DNA from: Isosphaera sp.
Lineage (GTDB): Bacteria > Planctomycetota > Phycisphaerae > Phycisphaerales > UBA1924
Direction of reading: 5' to 3'
NCBI GenBank assembly: GCA_013822085.1
Contig: PNJV01000007.1
Coordinates: 1-64,000 of the forward strand
DNA length: 64,000 nucleotides
In this document: in pieces, positions 18,027 to 26,708 of the stretch
Layout of the letters: the number at the start of each line of letters is the position of its first letter
Numbering within the stretch: position 1 is the first letter of the stretch
Notes under the pieces: model-generated
Database searches by the model: none
What the model was told of the DNA's origin: nothing
What the model saw: the letters and a program-made list of their open reading frames with translations, nothing else
Program-made: the position numbers and the translations under genes

Positions 18027-18731
18027 TTAGCGCGCCCGGCGGTCGATGATCCAGCGGAGCGTGGCCGGCGTGTCGGCCAGCGACGAGACCGCGGCGTCGG
18101 CGCCGGCGGTGGCCAGCTGGATCACGCTGAAGGATCCCGTGGCCACGGCCAGGACCCGGCAGCCGTTGACGCGGGCGCAGCGCACGTCGTGCGGGGTGTC
18201 GCCGATGATCAGGACGTCCTCGGCAGGGATGGGCCTGCCGCGGGCCTGGGCGTAGCGCTCCATGGCGGCGCGGGGGAGGTCGTCGCGCGTGGGCGGGTCG
18301 GAGCCCGAGTCGTCCCCCCAGGCGTTGACGACGAAGGGCTCGGGGTCGATGCCCACACGCCCGAGCTTCATCAGCCCGGTCTCCTGGTAGTTGCCCGTCA
18401 GCAGGCCCAGGGTGACCCCGCCGATGGCGGCCAGCTCGGTGACCAGCTCGGTGACGCCGGGCATGGCCCTGGCCTCAACGGAGGCGGCCAGGTGCTCGGG
18501 CATTCGGCGGGCGTACTCGGCGCGGAAGGCGCGGTGGGCCTGATCGGTGAAGGGGACGCCGGCGTTGCGGTGCACGTCCATGACGATGAGCGGGTCGAGC
18601 CGGCCGGCGGTGTCGACGCCGTCGAGGGAGGCGTGGGGCGCGACCACGGCGCGGGCGGTCTGGTTCATGGCGCGCACGCCGGCGCCGGCGGTGCGCAGCA
18701 GTGTGCCGTCGATGTCGAAGAGGACGAGCAT
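18027..18731 (-). CDS. HAD-superfamily phosphatase (phosphoglycolate phosphatase-like)
   Basis: 234 residues. Motif I FDIDGTLLRTAG at the very N-terminus supplies the nucleophile Asp and acid-base Asp; motif II is LLTGNY; motif III Lys in MKLGRVGI; motif IV IIGDTPHDVRCA. A helical cap lies between motifs I and II, as in the Gph/beta-phosphoglucomutase branch. AAGGGG 5 nt before ATG 18731 serves as Shine-Dalgarno. Likely cleaves a small sugar phosphate or phosphoglycolate; substrate cannot be fixed from sequence. Confidence 0.8.
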   Translation of the reverse strand: MLVLFDIDGTLLRTAGAGVRAMNQTARAVVAPHASLDGVDTAGRLDPLIVMDVHRNAGVPFTDQAHRAFRAEYARRMPEHLAASVEARAMPGVTELVTELAAIGGVTLGLLTGNYQETGLMKLGRVGIDPEPFVVNAWGDDSGSDPPTRDDLPRAAMERYAQARGRPIPAEDVLIIGDTPHDVRCARVNGCRVLAVATGSFSVIQLATAGADAAVSSLADTPATLRWIIDRRAR

Positions 18732-18789
18732 GCGGGCCCCTTGTGTGCCCCGGCGTGCCCCGCGGGCGCGGCCGGTGGTGGGCTGACCC

Positions 18790-18795
18790 TACGCT
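18790..18795 (+). promoter_or_regulatory. Putative -10 element of terC (leaderless)
   Basis: TACGCT is 7 nt before ATG 18803 and there is no Shine-Dalgarno in between. Confidence 0.4.
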
Positions 18796-18802
18796 GCCGG
18801 CG

Positions 18803-20320
18803 ATGTCCTGGGTATGGGTCTGGTCGGCGAGCTTGGCGGTGCTGGCGGCGCTGGCGCTCTTCGACGCGCTGGTGCTCCAGCGCGGCGGGGGCGGGGGTCA
18901 GCGGTGGCGCGCCGCGGCGTCGGGGGGCGTGTGGCTGGCCGTCACCGCCGTGACGGCCTGGGCGCTGCACCGGGTGTACTCGGACCAGTGGCCGTGGCTG
19001 CGCAGCTCCGTCGGGGACCCGGGCATGGGCGGCGACGTGGCGGTGCGCCAGTTCCTGGCGGCGATCGTCATCGAGCTGACGCTGAGCCTGGACAACGTCG
19101 CCGTGCTGGCGCTGCTGGTGGCGTACTACAAGATCCCGCCGGCGCGCGTGGGGCGCGTGCTGCTCATCGGCGCGCTGGCCTCGCTGGTGCTGCGGATGCT
19201 GGTGATCCTGGGCGTCGGGCGGGTCCTTGAGCGCGTGGCGTGGTTCGAGACGGTGCTCGGCGGGGTGATCGTCCTGGCCATGCTGCGCACGCTGGTGCTG
19301 CCCGACGAGGGGACGGACTTCTCGCGTCGGCGGCTGGCCCGCGCGGTGCGTCGCTGGGTGCCCATCGCCCCGGTGGGCGTCGAGAACGTCCCCGGCGCCC
19401 GCGGCGAGTGGTTCCTGGTCCGCCACGGCGGGCGGCTGTGCCTGAGCACCACCGGGCTGGTGGCGGTCATGGCCGGGCTGGCCGACACGTCGCTGGCGGT
19501 GGACTCGATCCCGGCGGTGTACGCCGTGACGCGCGACCCGTTCATCGCCTGGACGAGCAACGCGCTGTCGATCCTGGCCCTGCGGTCGCTGTACTTCGGC
19601 CTTGGGCTGGGGGCGGCGCGGTTCCGGTTCTTGCGCCTGAGCGTGGCGCTGGTGCTGCTGCTGCTGGCGATGAAGACCTTCCGCGGCGAGGCCTGGGGGC
19701 TCCAACCCGGGATCGTGGCCCGCGCGACGCTGGCGATCGTGGCCCTGGGCGTGATGGGCTCGGTGGTGCACGCGTGGCAGGTGCGGGCCACGGCGGGCGC
19801 GCGGGCGGCGCTGGAGGGCGTCCGGCCCACGCCCGTCGAGGACCTGGCCGAGGCCGCCGCGGGCGCGCGGCGCAACCTCTGGCGCGTGGGCGTGCTGGTC
19901 GTCGGCGTGACGATCGTGCTCTTTGGCATGCTGGTGGTCGCCCCGCTGCCGGGGCCCCTGGGGGCCGTGGTCGTGGGGGCCGGGCTGTGGGTGCTGGGGA
20001 CCGAGTTCGTCTGGGCCCGCAACCTGCTCAACGCCATGCGCACCAGGCTGGAGCAGCTCAACGAGCGGACCGACCGGCTCGTCAGGCGTGCGCCGTGGTG
20101 GGTCTTTGTGATGGCCGCGGCGGGGTACGCGGGCTTCTGGGCTGGGGCGTACTGGCTGGCGGTCGTGCGGCTGGGCCTGCTCGGGCCATCGCCGGTGATC
20201 GGCGGCGCGCTGGGTGGGCTGTTCGTGCCGGCGTGGCTGACGGTGCAGCGCGTCCGCCGCGCCCGCGCCGAGCGCGCCGGGGCCCGTGGCGTCGCGCCGC
20301 GGGCAACTCCCAGCGCCTGA
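18803..20320 (+). CDS. TerC-family membrane protein with C-terminal PGPGW-like domain
   Basis: 505 residues. The first 330 residues are a TerC/Alx-type integral membrane protein (metal ion, probably Mn2+, efflux in studied members): LTLSLDNVAVLALLVAYYKIP and DTSLAVDSIPAVYAVTRDPFIAWTSN carry the conserved Asp residues within membrane segments, followed by FLRLSVALVLLLLAMK. The remainder adds a further module with VAPLPGPLGAVVVGAGLWVLGTEFVWARNLLNAMR, resembling the PGPGW family of small membrane proteins, and two more membrane helices. A cytoplasmic loop of about 40 charged residues sits in the TerC part. ATG 18803 puts a membrane segment first; upstream in-frame codons are shadow. Transcribed divergently from the HAD gene. 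Confidence 0.8.
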   Translation: MSWVWVWSASLAVLAALALFDALVLQRGGGGGQRWRAAASGGVWLAVTAVTAWALHRVYSDQWPWLRSSVGDPGMGGDVAVRQFLAAIVIELTLSLDNVAVLALLVAYYKIPPARVGRVLLIGALASLVLRMLVILGVGRVLERVAWFETVLGGVIVLAMLRTLVLPDEGTDFSRRRLARAVRRWVPIAPVGVENVPGARGEWFLVRHGGRLCLSTTGLVAVMAGLADTSLAVDSIPAVYAVTRDPFIAWTSNALSILALRSLYFGLGLGAARFRFLRLSVALVLLLLAMKTFRGEAWGLQPGIVARATLAIVALGVMGSVVHAWQVRATAGARAALEGVRPTPVEDLAEAAAGARRNLWRVGVLVVGVTIVLFGMLVVAPLPGPLGAVVVGAGLWVLGTEFVWARNLLNAMRTRLEQLNERTDRLVRRAPWWVFVMAAAGYAGFWAGAYWLAVVRLGLLGPSPVIGGALGGLFVPAWLTVQRVRRARAERAGARGVAPRATPSA

Positions 20321-20325
20321 GCGGC

Positions 20326-21153
20326 TCAGGGCGTCGGGCCCGCCAGGCTCAGCTCGCCCCCCGACCAGGCGCGCAGCGGGGCGTTGTGCTCAGCGATCAG
20401 CGCCCGGCCGTGCTCGTCGATGCCGGCCAGGACGCCGCGCGTCAGGCCAGCGGCGGCGCCGTGGTCGGCGTCCGGCGGGGCGAGGCTCACGCCCTGACCG
20501 CGCCACGCCAGGCGCTGGTTGATGCTCGCCAGCAGCGCGGGCGGCATCGCCCCCGGGGCCGGCGGCTGCGCGGCGTGCGCCGGGGCGAGCGCAGCGACCA
20601 CCGCGCGGGCGATCTGCCGGCACAGCTGATCGATCGGCACACGCCCGGCGCCGAGCATGCCCAGGGACGCGGCGGGGAGCCTGGTCCCGGCGGGCAGGTC
20701 CGCCGGGCCGAGGTTGGCGTTGACGCCCACGCCAACATGAACATGTTCGCCGTCGCGCTCGCCCAGGATGCCGGCGATCTTCCAGAGCCCGCCGCCGAGC
20801 CGGCCGCGCAGCGCCGGGTGCGCGCCGTCGGCCGTGACGTCGTTGGGCCACTTGAGGCGCAGGGCGCACGCCTGGGCCGCTGCGCCCGAGCGGGCCAGGG
20901 CCCGCTGGACCACCCCCAGGACCTCCCAGGCCACGCCGAGCATCGCCCAGGCGGGCAGGGGCTCGGGCCCGACCCACGCCGTGGTGGTCGTCCACGCCCC
21001 GCCGATGGGCGAGGCCCACGCCCGGCCGCGCTGGCCGCGCCCGGCGGTCTGCCGGTCGGCGCGCACCAGGAAGGGCGCCTTGGCCCCGCGCGCCAGCAGC
21101 CTGCGCGCGTCGTCCATCGTCGAGCCGGTCAGGATGAGTCGGGCCTCGTCCAT
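20326..21153 (-). CDS. birA: Biotin-[acetyl-CoA-carboxylase] ligase BirA
   Basis: 275 residues. Attaches biotin to carrier proteins. Recognised by STMDDARRLL, the adenylate-binding loop QTAGRGQRGRAWAS (GRGRxG-type), LKWPNDV, KIAGILGE and VGVGVNANLG. There is no N-terminal helix-turn-helix, so this is the non-repressor form. A C-terminal SH3-like domain ends in RALIAEHNAPLRAWSGGELSLA. ATG 21153 begins 19 bases after the kynU stop, so the two are probably cotranscribed although functionally unrelated. Confidence 0.9.
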   Translation of the reverse strand: MDEARLILTGSTMDDARRLLARGAKAPFLVRADRQTAGRGQRGRAWASPIGGAWTTTTAWVGPEPLPAWAMLGVAWEVLGVVQRALARSGAAAQACALRLKWPNDVTADGAHPALRGRLGGGLWKIAGILGERDGEHVHVGVGVNANLGPADLPAGTRLPAASLGMLGAGRVPIDQLCRQIARAVVAALAPAHAAQPPAPGAMPPALLASINQRLAWRGQGVSLAPPDADHGAAAGLTRGVLAGIDEHGRALIAEHNAPLRAWSGGELSLAGPTP

Positions 21154-21172
21154 AGCGCTGGCGCCCTGGCGC

Positions 21173-22564
21173 TCACCACCCCTGCTCGACGGCGCGGCGC
21201 AGGGCGTCGGCGGCGCGCCACACGTCGTGGAAGCTGTTGTAGAGCGGCGCCGGCGCCAGCCGGATGATGTCCGGCTGACGGAAGTCGCACACAACGCCCT
21301 GGCGCAACAGCCGCTGCTGCAGGGCCCGGCCGTCGCCGGCGACGGCGACGGAGACCTGCGCCCCGCGCTCCGGGGCGCGCTCGGGCGTGACGACACGCAG
21401 CGGCGCCTCGGCGCCCGGTCGGGCGCTTGCGGCCCACTCCACGCCGCGGCGCAGGGCCGCGCTGAGCACGGCCGACTTGCGCCGCAGGTTCTCGGCCCAC
21501 CCCGCCGCGTCGAAGAGCTCCAACGAGGCGCGCAGCGGCGCCGAGGAGAGGATCGGCATCTCCGAGAGCTGCCAGCCCTCGGCCCCGGCGCGCGGCACGA
21601 AGTCCGGCCGCATGGCCATCCGCGCCGAGGGCTCGTTGCCGAACCAGCCGGCCAGCCGGGGGATGTCGGTGCGCTCGGCGTGGCGCTGGTGCACGAAGAC
21701 GCCCGCGGGGGACCCGGGGCCGGCGTTGAGGTACTTGTAGCTGCACCAGACGGCAAAGTCCGCCCCCCCGCCCCACTGGTGCATCGAGAGCGGCACGTTG
21801 CCGATGGCGTGGGCCAGGTCCCAGCCGACGGTGATGCCCTGGGCCCGGGCGGCGGCGGTGATCCGCGCGATGTCCAGCGCCTGCCCGGTCAGGTACTGCA
21901 CGCCGGGCAGGAGCGCAAGGGCGATCGACCTGCCCTGGCGGTCGAAGAGGTTGAGCACGTCCTCGGTGTCGATCAGCCGCGTGCCCGGGCGCGCCCGGAT
22001 GCGCGTGACGGCCTGGGCCGGGGCCATGCGGTGAAAGGCCGCGTGCGACACCACCGCGTACGCGTCGGTCGGGAAGGCGTCCTCCTCGATGACGATCCTG
22101 AACCGCGCCGGCGTGGGGCGGTAGAACGAGGCGAGCATCAGGTGCAGGTTGCCGGTGAGACTGCCCATGGCCACCACCTCGCCGGGCGCGGCGCCCACCA
22201 GCCGGCGCAGCCCTTCGGTGAACGACTCGTGGTAGGTCAGCCACGGGCGCCGGGCCTGGAAGTGACCCTCCACGCCCAGCACGGCCCAGTCCTGGAGCTC
22301 CTGCCGCACGGCGCCGTAGGCCGCCTTGGGCTGGAGGCCCAGCGAGTTTCCACACAGATATGCGCACGGGCGCGAGGCCCCCTCGCCGCGCTCGCCGTAG
22401 GCGGCCATCACCGGGACGAAGAACTGCTCGCGCAGCGGCGCGAACGGATCGGCCGCGTCGTGCGCGTGGGCCTGGGCCTCGGAGCCGGGGTCGTCCGGGG
22501 GGGCCTCGGGCAGCGGCGCCTCGGCGGGGATGACGGGGATCGGCGGGGGCGCGTTGGGGCTCAT
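21173..22564 (-). CDS. kynU: Kynureninase
   Basis: 463 residues. PLP enzyme that splits kynurenine or 3-hydroxykynurenine into (hydroxy)anthranilate and alanine. Signs: YLCGNSLGLQPK at the N-terminus of the fold, ESFTEGLRRLVGA, GSLTGNLHLMLASFYRPT, WDLAHAIGNVP with the cofactor Asp, and CSYKYLNAGPGSPAG with the PLP Lys. The first 45 residues form a Pro-rich extension compared with typical kynureninase. No other kyn gene is near, so it could serve tryptophan breakdown or NAD synthesis with genes elsewhere. Starts divergently from gmhA; the two start codons are 66 bases apart. Confidence 0.9.
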   Translation of the reverse strand: MSPNAPPPIPVIPAEAPLPEAPPDDPGSEAQAHAHDAADPFAPLREQFFVPVMAAYGERGEGASRPCAYLCGNSLGLQPKAAYGAVRQELQDWAVLGVEGHFQARRPWLTYHESFTEGLRRLVGAAPGEVVAMGSLTGNLHLMLASFYRPTPARFRIVIEEDAFPTDAYAVVSHAAFHRMAPAQAVTRIRARPGTRLIDTEDVLNLFDRQGRSIALALLPGVQYLTGQALDIARITAAARAQGITVGWDLAHAIGNVPLSMHQWGGGADFAVWCSYKYLNAGPGSPAGVFVHQRHAERTDIPRLAGWFGNEPSARMAMRPDFVPRAGAEGWQLSEMPILSSAPLRASLELFDAAGWAENLRRKSAVLSAALRRGVEWAASARPGAEAPLRVVTPERAPERGAQVSVAVAGDGRALQQRLLRQGVVCDFRQPDIIRLAPAPLYNSFHDVWRAADALRRAVEQGW

Positions 22565-22571
22565 TGCCCGG

Positions 22572-22577
22572 ATTATG
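22572..22577 (-). promoter_or_regulatory. Putative -10 element of kynU (leaderless)
   Basis: On the minus strand CATAAT lies 7 nt before ATG 22564 with no Shine-Dalgarno between. Confidence 0.4.
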
Positions 22578-22629
22578 CGCCCCGGCGCCCGGGCGACGCA
22601 AGCCCGGCGCCATCTACCATCGGTCCGGC

Positions 22630-23217
22630 ATGACCCCACCGCTCCCGCCGGACCTGCGCCCGTCCCTGCTCAGGGCCAGGGCGAACCTCGACGCCTTCAT
22701 GGCCGACGCGCCCTCGGTCGAGGCGCTCCACCACGCCTGCCAGGTCCTGGCGCTGGCCCTGCGCCAGGGCAACAAGGTGCTCGTCTGCGGCAACGGCGGC
22801 TCCAACGCCGACGCCGGGCACTTCGCCGAGGAGCTCACGGCGCGCTTCCGCGCCGATCGCCCGGCCCTTGCCGCCGTCGCCTGCACCGACGCCGGGCACA
22901 TCACCTGCGCCGCCAACGACTTCGGGTTCGACCGCGTCTTCTCCCGCTGGGTCGAGGCCCTGGGCAAGCCCGGCGACGCGCTGGTGGTGCTCTCGACGTC
23001 GGGCAACTCGGCCAACATCCTCCTGGCGCTGGAGGCCGCCCACGCCCGCGGCCTGCGCACCGTGGCGCTCCTGGGCAGGGGCGGCGGCCGCGCCGCCGGC
23101 TTGGCCCACGCCCAGATCGTCGCGCCGGGCGACACCGCCGACCGCGTCCAGGAGATCCACCACCTGGTGCTGCACGTCTGGGTCGAGGGCATCGAGAAGG
23201 CCCTGGGCCTGGCCTGA
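22630..23217 (+). CDS. gmhA: Phosphoheptose isomerase GmhA
   Basis: 195 residues. A SIS-domain enzyme that converts sedoheptulose 7-phosphate to D-glycero-D-manno-heptose 7-phosphate, the first step toward LPS-core heptose. Seen: [22 protein letters not shown], the SIS phosphate loop [11 protein letters not shown], and a C-terminal helix [18 protein letters not shown] carrying the conserved histidines. ATG 22630 is chosen because the upstream in-frame ATG at 22564 would give a non-homologous tail. A TACCAT hexamer lies 9 nt upstream, a little too far to be a clean leaderless case. With lpxA and waaA it argues for complete LPS. Confidence 0.9.
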   Translation: MTPPLPPDLRPSLLRARANLDAFMADAPSVEALHHACQVLALALRQGNKVLVCGNGGSNADAGHFAEELTARFRADRPALAAVACTDAGHITCAANDFGFDRVFSRWVEALGKPGDALVVLSTSGNSANILLALEAAHARGLRTVALLGRGGGRAAGLAHAQIVAPGDTADRVQEIHHLVLHVWVEGIEKALGLA

Positions 23218-23308
23218 GACGCGCCAGCAACCCGCAGCGCACGACTCTCGGCCCCACGCACCGCCGGCGCGCTGGCCCCGACGCTCACCGGCGCGCACAG
23301 CGGGCCCG

Positions 23309-23314
23309 TACACT
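23309..23314 (+). promoter_or_regulatory. Putative -10 element of the threonine aldolase gene (leaderless)
   Basis: TACACT is 6 nt before ATG 23321; no Shine-Dalgarno is present. Confidence 0.5.
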
Positions 23315-23320
23315 GCGGCC

Positions 23321-24415
23321 ATGGCACACACCAACGGCGCCCACGCGGCCCCGCCGGAGATCATCGACTTCCGCTCCGACACCGTGACCCGCCCCACCCC
23401 GGCCATGCGCCGCGCCATCGCCGACGCCGAGGTCGGCGACGACGTGCTCGGCGACGACCCGACGGTCATCCGCTTGCAGGAGCGCGTGGCCGAGGTCCTG
23501 GGCAAGCCCGCCGCGGTGTACGTCCCCTCGGGCACCATGGCCAACCAGTGCGCCATCCGGGCCCACACCGAGCCCGGCGACGAGGTCCTGTGCCACAAGG
23601 ACTCGCACATCATCCACTACGAGTCGGGCGCGCCCGCGGCGCTCTCGTCGGTGATGATCCGCCCGCTGGAGGGCCCGCTCGGGCTCTTCGACGCCCCCGA
23701 CGTGCACGCGGCGGTCAGGCCGCGTTCGCACCACTTCGCCTGCTCCAGGCTCCTGCTGGCCGAGAACACCCACAACCGCGGCGGCGGGGCCGTGTGGCCC
23801 CTGGAGCAGCTGCGCCGCGTCGCCGACGCGGCCCGGCACCACCAGCTGGCCACGCACCTGGACGGCGCCCGCGTCTGGAACGCCTCGGCCGTCACGGGCA
23901 TCGCCCCCGAGACCTACGCCCAGCCGTTCGACACCGTCTCGTGCTGCTTCTCCAAGGGGCTCGGCGCGCCCGTGGGCTCGGCGCTGGCCGGCCCCAAGGA
24001 CCTGATCGCCCGCGCTCACCGCTTCCGCAAGCTCTTCGGCGGCACCATGCGGCAGGCCGGCGTCCTGGCCGCCGCGGCCCTCTACGCCCTGGACCACCAC
24101 CGCCAACGCCTGACCGAGGACCACCAGAACGCCAAGCTCCTGGAGGCCGGCCTGGCCGACATCCCCGGCGTCACCATCGCCATGCCGGTGGTCACCAACA
24201 TGGTCTTCATCGACCTGGCCCCGAGCCTGGGCACGGCCCAGCAGGCGTGCGACCTGCTCCGGCCCATGAACGTGTGGGCGCTGCCCAACCTGCCCCAGCG
24301 GATCCGCTTCGTGACGCACCTGGACGTGCCGCGGCCGTCGATCGAGCGTGCCGTGCCGATCATCCGGGCGGCCCTGGGCGCCAAGGCCCCCACGCGCGTG
24401 CTCGTCGGCGGCTGA
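23321..24415 (+). CDS. ltaE: Low-specificity L-threonine aldolase
   Basis: 364 residues. PLP enzyme cleaving threonine or allo-threonine to glycine and acetaldehyde. Typical features are [19 protein letters not shown] at the N-terminus, [46 protein letters not shown] with the cofactor-binding Asp, and [14 protein letters not shown] with the PLP Lys. All hallmark motifs are intact and the length is normal. Ends convergently to dps with an 80-base spacer containing only a small 6-bp hairpin (24460-24475) and no U-tract. Confidence 0.92.
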   Translation: MAHTNGAHAAPPEIIDFRSDTVTRPTPAMRRAIADAEVGDDVLGDDPTVIRLQERVAEVLGKPAAVYVPSGTMANQCAIRAHTEPGDEVLCHKDSHIIHYESGAPAALSSVMIRPLEGPLGLFDAPDVHAAVRPRSHHFACSRLLLAENTHNRGGGAVWPLEQLRRVADAARHHQLATHLDGARVWNASAVTGIAPETYAQPFDTVSCCFSKGLGAPVGSALAGPKDLIARAHRFRKLFGGTMRQAGVLAAAALYALDHHRQRLTEDHQNAKLLEAGLADIPGVTIAMPVVTNMVFIDLAPSLGTAQQACDLLRPMNVWALPNLPQRIRFVTHLDVPRPSIERAVPIIRAALGAKAPTRVLVGG

Positions 24416-24495
24416 GGCGCACCAACGCCGCCGTGGGCTCGATCGCTCGGGCGTGCTGCGCACACTCGTGTGTGCCAGGCGCGCCCGGGATCAAT

Positions 24496-24984
24496 TCACA
24501 CACCAAGGTGCGACTCGACGAGCCACAGGTCCTTGTCCAGGTCGCGGACCACCTCCGTCAGCACGTCGGCCGAGGCCGCGTCCTTCATGGCGGACGCGTC
24601 GTCGATCCCCTGGCGCGCGTGGCCGCCGGCCACGGCCAGCGCCGCCGCCAAGGCCCGCGCGTGCGCCGCCCAGTCGGCGGCCGCCGCGGGGTACGGCCCG
24701 AGCCGGCTGGCCCCCGCTGTGTGCCGGGCGGTGCCCTCGACGCGCCCGCCCAGCGCCGCGATCCGCTCGGCCAGCGTGTCGGCGTGATCCTCGGCCCGCT
24801 CGGCGATCTGATCGAACAGCTCGTGGAGCGCGATGAACGCGGGCCCCTTGACGTTCCAGTGGGCCACCTTTGCGTGTGTGAACAGGTCGATCATGTCGGT
24901 CAGCACGCCCTGGAGCACCCCGATCACGCCCTGCCGCGCGATCCCGCCCAGCCGGATCATCCCGCCGCCGTTTGCTTGGCTCAT
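24496..24984 (-). CDS. dps: Dps/ferritin-like DNA-protecting protein
   Basis: 162 residues. Dps dodecamers oxidise and store iron and shield DNA during stress. The four-helix bundle carries the intersubunit ferroxidase residues: His in KVAHWNVKGPAFIALHELFDQ, Asp and Glu in ERAEDHADTLAERIAALGG, and a C-terminal helix DVLTEVVRDLDKDLWLVESHL. ATG 24984 overlaps the stop of the upstream amine oxidase gene by four bases, so translation may be coupled. A TACGAT lies 6 nt upstream inside that gene, so a private leaderless promoter is also possible. Confidence 0.9.
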   Translation of the reverse strand: MSQANGGGMIRLGGIARQGVIGVLQGVLTDMIDLFTHAKVAHWNVKGPAFIALHELFDQIAERAEDHADTLAERIAALGGRVEGTARHTAGASRLGPYPAAAADWAAHARALAAALAVAGGHARQGIDDASAMKDAASADVLTEVVRDLDKDLWLVESHLGV

Positions 24985-26663
24985 GCGTCAATCGTAGTCG
25001 TGCCCCGCGTGGCCGTTCCCCTGCGATAGAGCCTGGCGGCGCTCCCCGCGCCCCGGGGCGTGCCGGCGGGGGCCTGGGCGGGGTCGGGCGATGGCGCGCC
25101 CTCGGGCGTGACGGCCGGCGGGTCGTCCTGCAGGGGCTCCGAGAGCATCGGGGCGCCCACGCCGATGACGCCGTCGCGCGTGGCGATGCGCCGCGCGACC
25201 TCCACGCCGCTCCAGAGCGCCCCCTCCATGTAGCCGATGGCCCGGTACGCGCAGTGCTCGCCGGCAAAGTGCATCACCGCCGGCTCGCCGCGCGGGCTGT
25301 GCAGCAGCGGGCCGAAGCCCGTCACCTGCCCCGGCGCCGGGAACGAGTACCCGCCGAAGGTCCAGCGGTCGGTCGGCCAGTCCATGAAGCGGGTCCGCAC
25401 GCGCTGCCCGGCCAGGCCGGGGTACATCGCCGCCAGGCCCGCCAGGCCGGCCCGCTCGCGCGGGCCCTCGGGCAGCTGGCGCAGCCGGTCCGCCGCCGGC
25501 CCGCCCGCAAAGCCCGTGAGCACCGACAGCGGCGTGCTCTGGCCGCCCGTGGCCTCCCACGTCATCGGGACGTCGCCGTCGGAGAGCCCGTCGGGCGCCT
25601 GGCCCTCCTCGAGCCAGAAGCGCCGCTCGACCGTCGCCAGCAGCTTGACCGCCGGGCCCATCTGCGGGAAAAAGTCCAGCGGCCGGCCCGGGAACAGGTC
25701 CATCCGGTCCCACATGGCCGGCGAGGTTGCGATCACGATCTCGTCGGCCTCGTAGCGCTCCAGGCGGTCGTTGACGACGAACGCTCGGCCGCGCGCCACC
25801 GCGGCGCGGATGACGCGCTCGCCCAGGCGGACGCGCTCGCGCCCGATGGCGTCGGCCAGGGCCTCGGCCAGCTGCTGAGCGCCCCCGGCGGCGCGGTAGA
25901 CCTCGGTCTGGGTCCAGTACTGCGACCCGCCGTGCCCCTTGACCGTGGCCAGCTGGGCCAGGTACGACTGCGCCTCGAGCGCCACGCCGTTGTTGCTCTC
26001 CAGCTGCACGCGGATGGCGCGGCGCGTCAGGTCCGTGACGCCCTGGCTGGCCAGCCAGTCGGCCACGGAGCGGCCGTCGAGCTCGCCGGCGCCGGGCGAG
26101 AGCCACGGCCGGTCGGCGTCGACCCCCGCCGCGTCCACGTCCATCGAGCGCAGCGTCTGGATCATCTCGTCGTAGAGCCGCGCCGACTCCTCATCGCTGA
26201 GCCGGCGCCCGTCGAGCACCACCGGCGAATCGAGGCCCTCGTCCTCGCGCTCCGGGCGCAGCTCGATGCCGAACCTCTTGGCCGCGGCCAGCCACGTGGG
26301 CTGGTTGGCCCCGATCCACTCCCCGCCGCCCTCGACCACGGCCCCGGGCGCCACGTCCGTCAGCGAGAGCACCCGGCCGCCGACGCGCCGCCGCCCCTCG
26401 AGCACCAGCACCTCGTAGCCCAGCGCCCGCAGCTCGTGGGCGCAGATCAGCCCGGCCAGACCCGCGCCGATCACCAGCACGCGCTTGCCGCCGCCCAGCG
26501 GCGCGGCCCGCTCGGGCTGCTGCGCCGACGCCGCGCCCGACGCGCCGGAGAGCAACGCGCCCGCCGAGGCCGCCATCACCCCCGCGAGGAACTCGCGCCG
26601 CGACCACCGCGCCGCCCCCGGGTCGTGCCTGCACGCCAGCCTCGCCAGCAGTGTCCTGCCCAT
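24981..26663 (-). CDS. Tat-exported flavin amine oxidase
   Basis: 560 residues. A flavin-containing amine oxidase/monoamine oxidase-type protein. The N-terminus has a twin-arginine signal (SRREFLAGVMAASAGALL), so it is exported folded with FAD. The FAD-binding motif VLVIGAGLAGLICAHEL begins about residue 72, then VLEGRRRVGGRV, GGGEWIGANQPT, and the C-terminal FAD segment HFAGEHCAYRAIGYMEGAL. The TWxxxGGYSF stretch (RWTFGGYSFPAPG) is typical of the family. A Pro-rich tail of 60 residues follows the domain. ATG 26663 gives the Tat signal at the right place. Being coupled to Dps makes sense, since the oxidase releases hydrogen peroxide; this link is inference. Confidence 0.85.
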   Translation of the reverse strand: MGRTLLARLACRHDPGAARWSRREFLAGVMAASAGALLSGASGAASAQQPERAAPLGGGKRVLVIGAGLAGLICAHELRALGYEVLVLEGRRRVGGRVLSLTDVAPGAVVEGGGEWIGANQPTWLAAAKRFGIELRPEREDEGLDSPVVLDGRRLSDEESARLYDEMIQTLRSMDVDAAGVDADRPWLSPGAGELDGRSVADWLASQGVTDLTRRAIRVQLESNNGVALEAQSYLAQLATVKGHGGSQYWTQTEVYRAAGGAQQLAEALADAIGRERVRLGERVIRAAVARGRAFVVNDRLERYEADEIVIATSPAMWDRMDLFPGRPLDFFPQMGPAVKLLATVERRFWLEEGQAPDGLSDGDVPMTWEATGGQSTPLSVLTGFAGGPAADRLRQLPEGPRERAGLAGLAAMYPGLAGQRVRTRFMDWPTDRWTFGGYSFPAPGQVTGFGPLLHSPRGEPAVMHFAGEHCAYRAIGYMEGALWSGVEVARRIATRDGVIGVGAPMLSEPLQDDPPAVTPEGAPSPDPAQAPAGTPRGAGSAARLYRRGTATRGTTTIDA

Positions 26664-26669
26664 GCCAGC

Positions 26670-26675
26670 ATCATA
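26670..26675 (-). promoter_or_regulatory. Putative -10 element of the amine oxidase gene (leaderless)
   Basis: On the minus strand TATGAT lies 6 nt before ATG 26663, with no Shine-Dalgarno. Confidence 0.5.
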
Positions 26676-26708
26676 CCGAACCGGCCCGCGCACGCCGCCT
26701 GCGCCCTG

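Noticed and set aside
24460-24475. Bidirectional terminator between the threonine aldolase gene and dps
   Set aside because: Only a 6-bp GCACAC/GTGTGC stem with no T-run on either side.
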